Source: Calditrichota bacterium
Lineage (GTDB): Bacteria > Calditrichota > Calditrichia > RBG-13-44-9 > J075
DNA length: 8,159 nucleotides
Reading direction: 5' to 3'
NCBI GenBank assembly: GCA_024275555.1
Contig: JAJRYW010000099.1
Span: forward strand, 1-8,159
The notes under the pieces were generated by a model. It was not told the origin of the DNA. It ran no database searches and saw only the letters and a program-made list of their open reading frames with translations. A program made the position numbers and the translations under genes. Positions 6,421 to 8,159 of this stretch are shown here, piece by piece (the stretch's first letter is position 1; every line of letters begins with the position of its first letter).

Positions 6421-6758
6421 GAGCGAAAATGGCAAAGTGGTAATATAAATTTTCACGGGGCGTCTCTCTTCCACCGGGTAAGTTCCGGTTGCACCGGGTC
6501 GCCCACCGCTGCAGCGCGGCTACCTAAAGGTCTGTTGAAGCTTAACAAAACAACCACTCCGGCAAGATAAAGGGTGTATTTTAAAATAATCAACCTTGAC
6601 TCGCTCCATCCTTGGTAATAAACTGATCACTGACCTCTCAACATTATTTCGTATTAAAAGCATATCATTATTTTGTCAACAACTGGATATCTCTTTCTTG
6701 TTGTTGACAAAGGTTGTCATCCTGGTGAATCGGCTTTTCTCCATTGGTGGAACAACAC
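6421..6758. other. Noncoding stretch before the propeller pseudogene
   Basis: No supportable gene is seen. The first part (about 6455-6535) is GC-rich with CACCGGGT twice and GCTGCAGC, unlike its AT-rich surroundings; it may be a decayed repeat. The remainder is AT-rich and contains the inverted repeat at 6672-6711. A long open frame on the + strand crosses this stretch into the propeller sequence, but its residues have no family character before about 6863. Confidence 0.5.
6672..6711. promoter_or_regulatory. 11-bp inverted repeat upstream of the propeller gene
   Basis: TTTGTCAACAA (6672-6682) is perfectly repeated inverted as TTGTTGACAAA (6701-6711), with 18 bases between. It ends 47 bases before the ATG at 6759. 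Each arm holds GTCAAC/GTTGAC, so it could be a regulator-binding site or a stem-loop in the leader. There is no T-run, so it is not a terminator. TTGACA in the right arm has no good -10 partner at 16-18 bases. Confidence 0.4.
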
Positions 6759-7071
6759 ATGATAAAGGTAAATTCTCATTCGGTTTCAACCGGCAAATTA
6801 ACTTTCTTCCTGCTGGTGATAGTCCAATTTTCTCCCCAAACGGCTGGAGTCAATCTTCCGGTGCTCGATTTTCTCATCTGGGCGTCGAACACGGTCTATC
6901 GCAAAATTCCGTGCAGACGATTCTTGAAGACCACCGGGGATATTTGTGGATCGGTACATTGGACGGTTTAAATCGTTATGACGGTTACCGGTTTCAGGTA
7001 TATAATCATTCGCCCTGGGACTCAACCTCCCTGGGGCATAGCAATGTGATGCGAATTGCTGAGGATGGTCA
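6759..7071 (+). pseudogene. Two-component-regulator propeller sensor, 5' fragment with frameshift
   Basis: ATG 6759 opens a frame with a signal peptide or anchor: basic start, hydrophobic core LTFFLLVIVQF, then SPQTAG. GGTGGA (6746-6751) lies 7 nt upstream. Near 6845-6868 the coding potential jumps to the frame one base earlier (consistent with a 1-nt loss), continuing ARFSHLGVEHGLSQNSVQTILEDHRGYLWIGT and DGLNRYDG. This is the classic first blade of Reg_prop (two-component regulator propeller) sensors, often the periplasmic half of hybrid histidine kinases. A second blade begins (LGHSNVMRIAEDG) and breaks off at about 7071, where repeat R1 begins. The open frame then runs through repeat sequence to TGA at 7157-7159. 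The gene, which should exceed 2 kb, is thus broken twice. The kinase half is not in the window. Confidence 0.82.
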
Positions 7072-7120
7072 ATTTCCCCAGGGCGTTGTCCTTTGCTGCA
7101 ACATTAAGCCCCGTTGGGGC
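7072..7120 (-). repeat. Repeat unit R1 (reverse orientation, lacks hairpin C)
   Basis: ATTTCCCCAGGGCGTTG, then TTTGCTG and ACATTAAGCCCCGTTGGGGC, closely matches R2 (7950-7998). The hairpin GCCCC-GTT-GGGGC is at 7108-7120. Hairpin C (GCCCT..AGGGC), present 27 bases before the core in R2, is missing; propeller coding sequence is in its place. The GTTGTCC arm has a base change that weakens its stem, so this copy looks older. Confidence 0.85.
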
Positions 7121-7138
7121 AAAAAGGGGACGCTTGAT

Positions 7139-7155
7139 ATTATAAAAACTGCACA
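7139..7155. repeat. Shared tail motif of R units, copy 1
   Basis: ATTATAAAAACTGCACA recurs with one mismatch at 8021-8037. Both copies lie 18-22 bases after the last hairpin of an R unit and 29-34 bases before an F unit, while the flanking bases differ. The tail is therefore part of a composite R-tail-F element. Confidence 0.7.
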
Positions 7156-7184
7156 TTGACATAGCTAAAACTGACCGGGAATCC

Positions 7185-7270
7185 CGACCCCGAAGGGGGC
7201 AAATAAGATAGCGAAGGGCAACGCCCTGGGTACCAATGATGCGCAATGTGTCATCCGCCCTGAAGGGGCA
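7185..7270 (+). repeat. Repeat unit F1 (forward, three hairpin modules)
   Basis: Module A is GACCCC-GAA-GGGGGC (7186-7200, one mismatched pair). The linker AAATAAGATAGCGAA leads to module B, GGGC-AAC-GCCC, then TGG. A 27-nt variable spacer (7230-7256) follows, then module C, GCCC-TGAAG-GGGC (7257-7269). The same order occurs in F2 and F3. F1 and F2 are direct repeats 120 bases apart. Confidence 0.92.
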
Positions 7271-7304
7271 TAATAAACCGCCGACAGGGTTAAACCGGAG
7301 CCAC

Positions 7305-7389
7305 CGACCCCAAAGGGGTCAAATAAGATAGCGAAGGGCAACGCCCTGGCAACAATGAGGCGTCAATTACCCCACGCCCTGAAGGGGCA
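7305..7389 (+). repeat. Repeat unit F2 (forward), directly upstream of the transposase gene
   Basis: Module A is perfect, GACCCC-AAA-GGGGTC. The same linker, module B and TGG follow as in F1, then a 26-nt spacer (7350-7375) and module C (7376-7388). It ends 52 bases before the transposase GTG, so any promoter of that gene lies within or just after this unit. Confidence 0.93.
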
Positions 7390-7441
7390 TTATAAATTGT
7401 TTTGGTTCATCTATCCATCGGATTTGAGAAAGGAGTTAATC

Positions 7442-7894
7442 GTGCCACAAAGTTTATCGAATATTCCGATTCATATCATTTGGAGCACCAAAGACCGCCA
7501 ACCATTCATCAAGCCCGAAATTGAAACAGAATTGTTCCGCTATATGGCTTCGATCTTTCGAGAATACGAATCTCCCGCGCCGGTAATCAATGGAACTGAA
7601 AATCATGTGCATATTCTTTCTATACTGTCCAGAAAGATCACTGTTGCAAAACTGGTAGAAATGGTAAAAAAGGGCTCTTCAAAATGGATCAAAACAAAAG
7701 GCGTAGATTATCAGAATTTTTATTGGCAGAGTGGTTATGCTGCATTGGGAATCGGTCAATCAAATATTGAAGGTTTAAAAAGATACATTGCTAATCAAAA
7801 AGAACATCATCGCAAGAGAACCTTTCAAGAAGAATATATTGCATTTTTGAAAAAATACAATATTGAATATGATGAACGGTATGTTTGGGATTGA
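7442..7894 (+). CDS. IS200-like Y1 transposase (HUH; REP-associated RAYT type)
   Basis: A 150-residue single-domain Y1 (Transposase_IS200-like) HUH endonuclease. It starts PQSLSNIPIHIIWSTKDRQPF, typical of the family's first strand. The metal-binding HUH motif is H55-V-H57 (ENHVHIL). The nucleophile is probably Y115 in RYIANQKEHH, and the C-terminus ends IEYDERYVWD. Such proteins cut and join single-stranded DNA at the foot of short hairpins. GTG 7442 is preferred: AGGAG (7431-7435) lies 6 nt upstream and the family N-terminus begins there; an ATG at 7355 lies inside repeat F2. The gene is intact and visibly AT-richer than topA, suggesting acquisition. It is flanked by F2 and inverted R2, as in REP/RAYT loci. 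No TnpB is present. A free-standing IS200-type element is the alternative. Confidence 0.92.
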   Translation: MPQSLSNIPIHIIWSTKDRQPFIKPEIETELFRYMASIFREYESPAPVINGTENHVHILSILSRKITVAKLVEMVKKGSSKWIKTKGVDYQNFYWQSGYAALGIGQSNIEGLKRYIANQKEHHRKRTFQEEYIAFLKKYNIEYDERYVWD

Positions 7895-7915
7895 TACCTG
7901 GAATCATTTGATTGC

Positions 7916-7998
7916 GCCCTTTCAGGGCTTGGTCTTCCACGGGTAACCCATTTTCCCAGGGCGTTGCCCTTCGCTGCCACATTAAGCCCCGTTGGGGC
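7916..7998 (-). repeat. Repeat unit R2 (reverse), directly downstream of the transposase gene
   Basis: This is the complete reverse unit: GCCCT-TTC-AGGGC (7916-7928, module C), a 27-nt spacer (7929-7955), then CCAGGGCGTTGCCC (7956-7969, module B inverted) with TTCGCTG. The head hairpin is GCCCC-GTT-GGGGC (7986-7998). The head and linker differ from those of F units, so R is a distinct subfamily. It begins 21 bases after the transposase stop. Confidence 0.92.
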
Positions 7999-8020
7999 AA
8001 AGGGAAGACAAAAGATCACA

Positions 8021-8037
8021 ATTATAAAAAATGCACA
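8021..8037. repeat. Shared tail motif of R units, copy 2
   Basis: ATTATAAAAAATGCACA matches 7139-7155 at 16 of 17 bases and lies in the same place, between an R unit and an F unit. Confidence 0.7.
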
Positions 8038-8071
8038 AGGCTGATTGTTATGCTCCTCCAGAGAAGCCCCC

Positions 8072-8157
8072 CGACCCCAAAGGGGTCAAATAAGATAGCG
8101 AAGGGCAACGCCCTGGTGAGAAAGACGCAATCGAATTCCCCCCGCCCTGAAGGGGCA
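8072..8157 (+). repeat. Repeat unit F3 (forward)
   Basis: Module A is GACCCC-AAA-GGGGTC (8073-8087). The linker and module B are identical to F2 and are followed by CCCTGG (8111-8116). A 27-nt spacer (8117-8143) and module C (8144-8156) complete the unit. It pairs with R2 in the same arrangement as F1 with R1. The window ends two bases later, so further copies may follow. Confidence 0.92.
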
Positions 8158-8159
8158 CA

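Larger units (their letters stand above)
7072..8157. mobile_element. REP/RAYT-like block: R1-F1-F2-transposase-R2-F3
   Basis: Five hairpin-rich units and one intact HUH transposase fill the last 1.1 kb. F2 and R2 flank the transposase in inverted orientation, which is the usual layout for REP-associated transposase loci. R-tail-F composites occur on both sides (7072-7270 and 7916-8157). True ends and any target duplication cannot be defined from one copy. Confidence 0.75.

Noticed and set aside
6180..6422. Open frame of 80 codons across the tRNA genes
   Set aside because: It overlaps both tRNAs and a terminator; a shadow of structured RNA genes.
6596..7159. A single 187-residue open frame covering the propeller blade
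   Set aside because: Residues before about 6863 show no family pattern or signal peptide, whereas a good signal peptide with ATG lies in another frame at 6759; the last 29 codons are repeat sequence.
7355..7441. Longer N-terminus for the transposase from ATG 7355
   Set aside because: The ATG lies inside repeat F2, and the family N-terminus with a good AGGAG site begins at GTG 7442.
7185..8157. CRISPR array, suggested by repeated units with 26-27 nt variable spacers
   Set aside because: Units are 85-86 bases, occur in both orientations, are not evenly spaced, differ at their two ends, and no cas gene is visible. The fixed spacer length is reported as a repeat-unit property instead.

Overview
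The window reads as a stretch of bacterial chromosome with a compact housekeeping cluster on the left and a repeat-rich, decaying accessory region on the right. All recognised genes lie on the + strand. The gene set (Smg/DUF494 next to TopA, a XerC-type recombinase next to a short hibernation factor, HprK fused in arrangement to a Man-type EIIA, and a periplasmic two-component-propeller gene) suggests a Gram-negative-type lineage near the Bacteroidetes/Chlorobi/Calditrichota group. Three promoter-like sites of the form TTG-N19/20-TAnnTTTG point the same way. Good Shine-Dalgarno sites (AGGAG, GGAGGT) argue against a typical Bacteroidetes. The taxonomic placement is inference; no marker gene settles it.

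Layout. Positions 1-428 hold no convincing gene, only GC-rich palindromes and a 15-bp stem followed by a T-run. Positions 474-4523 form a probable operon smg - topA - xerC - hpf, closed by a strong UUCG-tetraloop terminator. xerC carries an in-frame TAA in an otherwise complete reading frame. Positions 4641-6014 hold hprK and a PTS EIIA domain gene with zero intergenic bases. Positions 6087-6420 hold a promoter, tRNA-Gly(GCC), a terminator-like hairpin, tRNA-Leu(UAA) and a terminator.

Positions 6421-6758 are noncoding with one 11-bp inverted repeat. At 6759 a secreted or membrane-anchored propeller sensor gene begins; it is broken by a frameshift near 6845-6868 and cut off at about 7071 by a palindromic repeat. 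From there to the window end lies a REP/RAYT-like block: five repeat units in two orientations (R1, F1, F2, R2, F3) around an intact IS200-like Y1 (HUH) transposase of 150 residues. Complete units consist of three short hairpins with a middle spacer of 26-27 nt that is fixed in length but variable in sequence. This block and the xerC nonsense codon are the two most interesting signals.

How the parts fit: the left cluster serves chromosome topology (TopA), chromosome dimer resolution (XerC) and ribosome hibernation (HPF). HprK and EIIA are a phosphotransfer control module; its HPr partner is not in the window. The right part is a landing zone for a transposase-driven repeat family.
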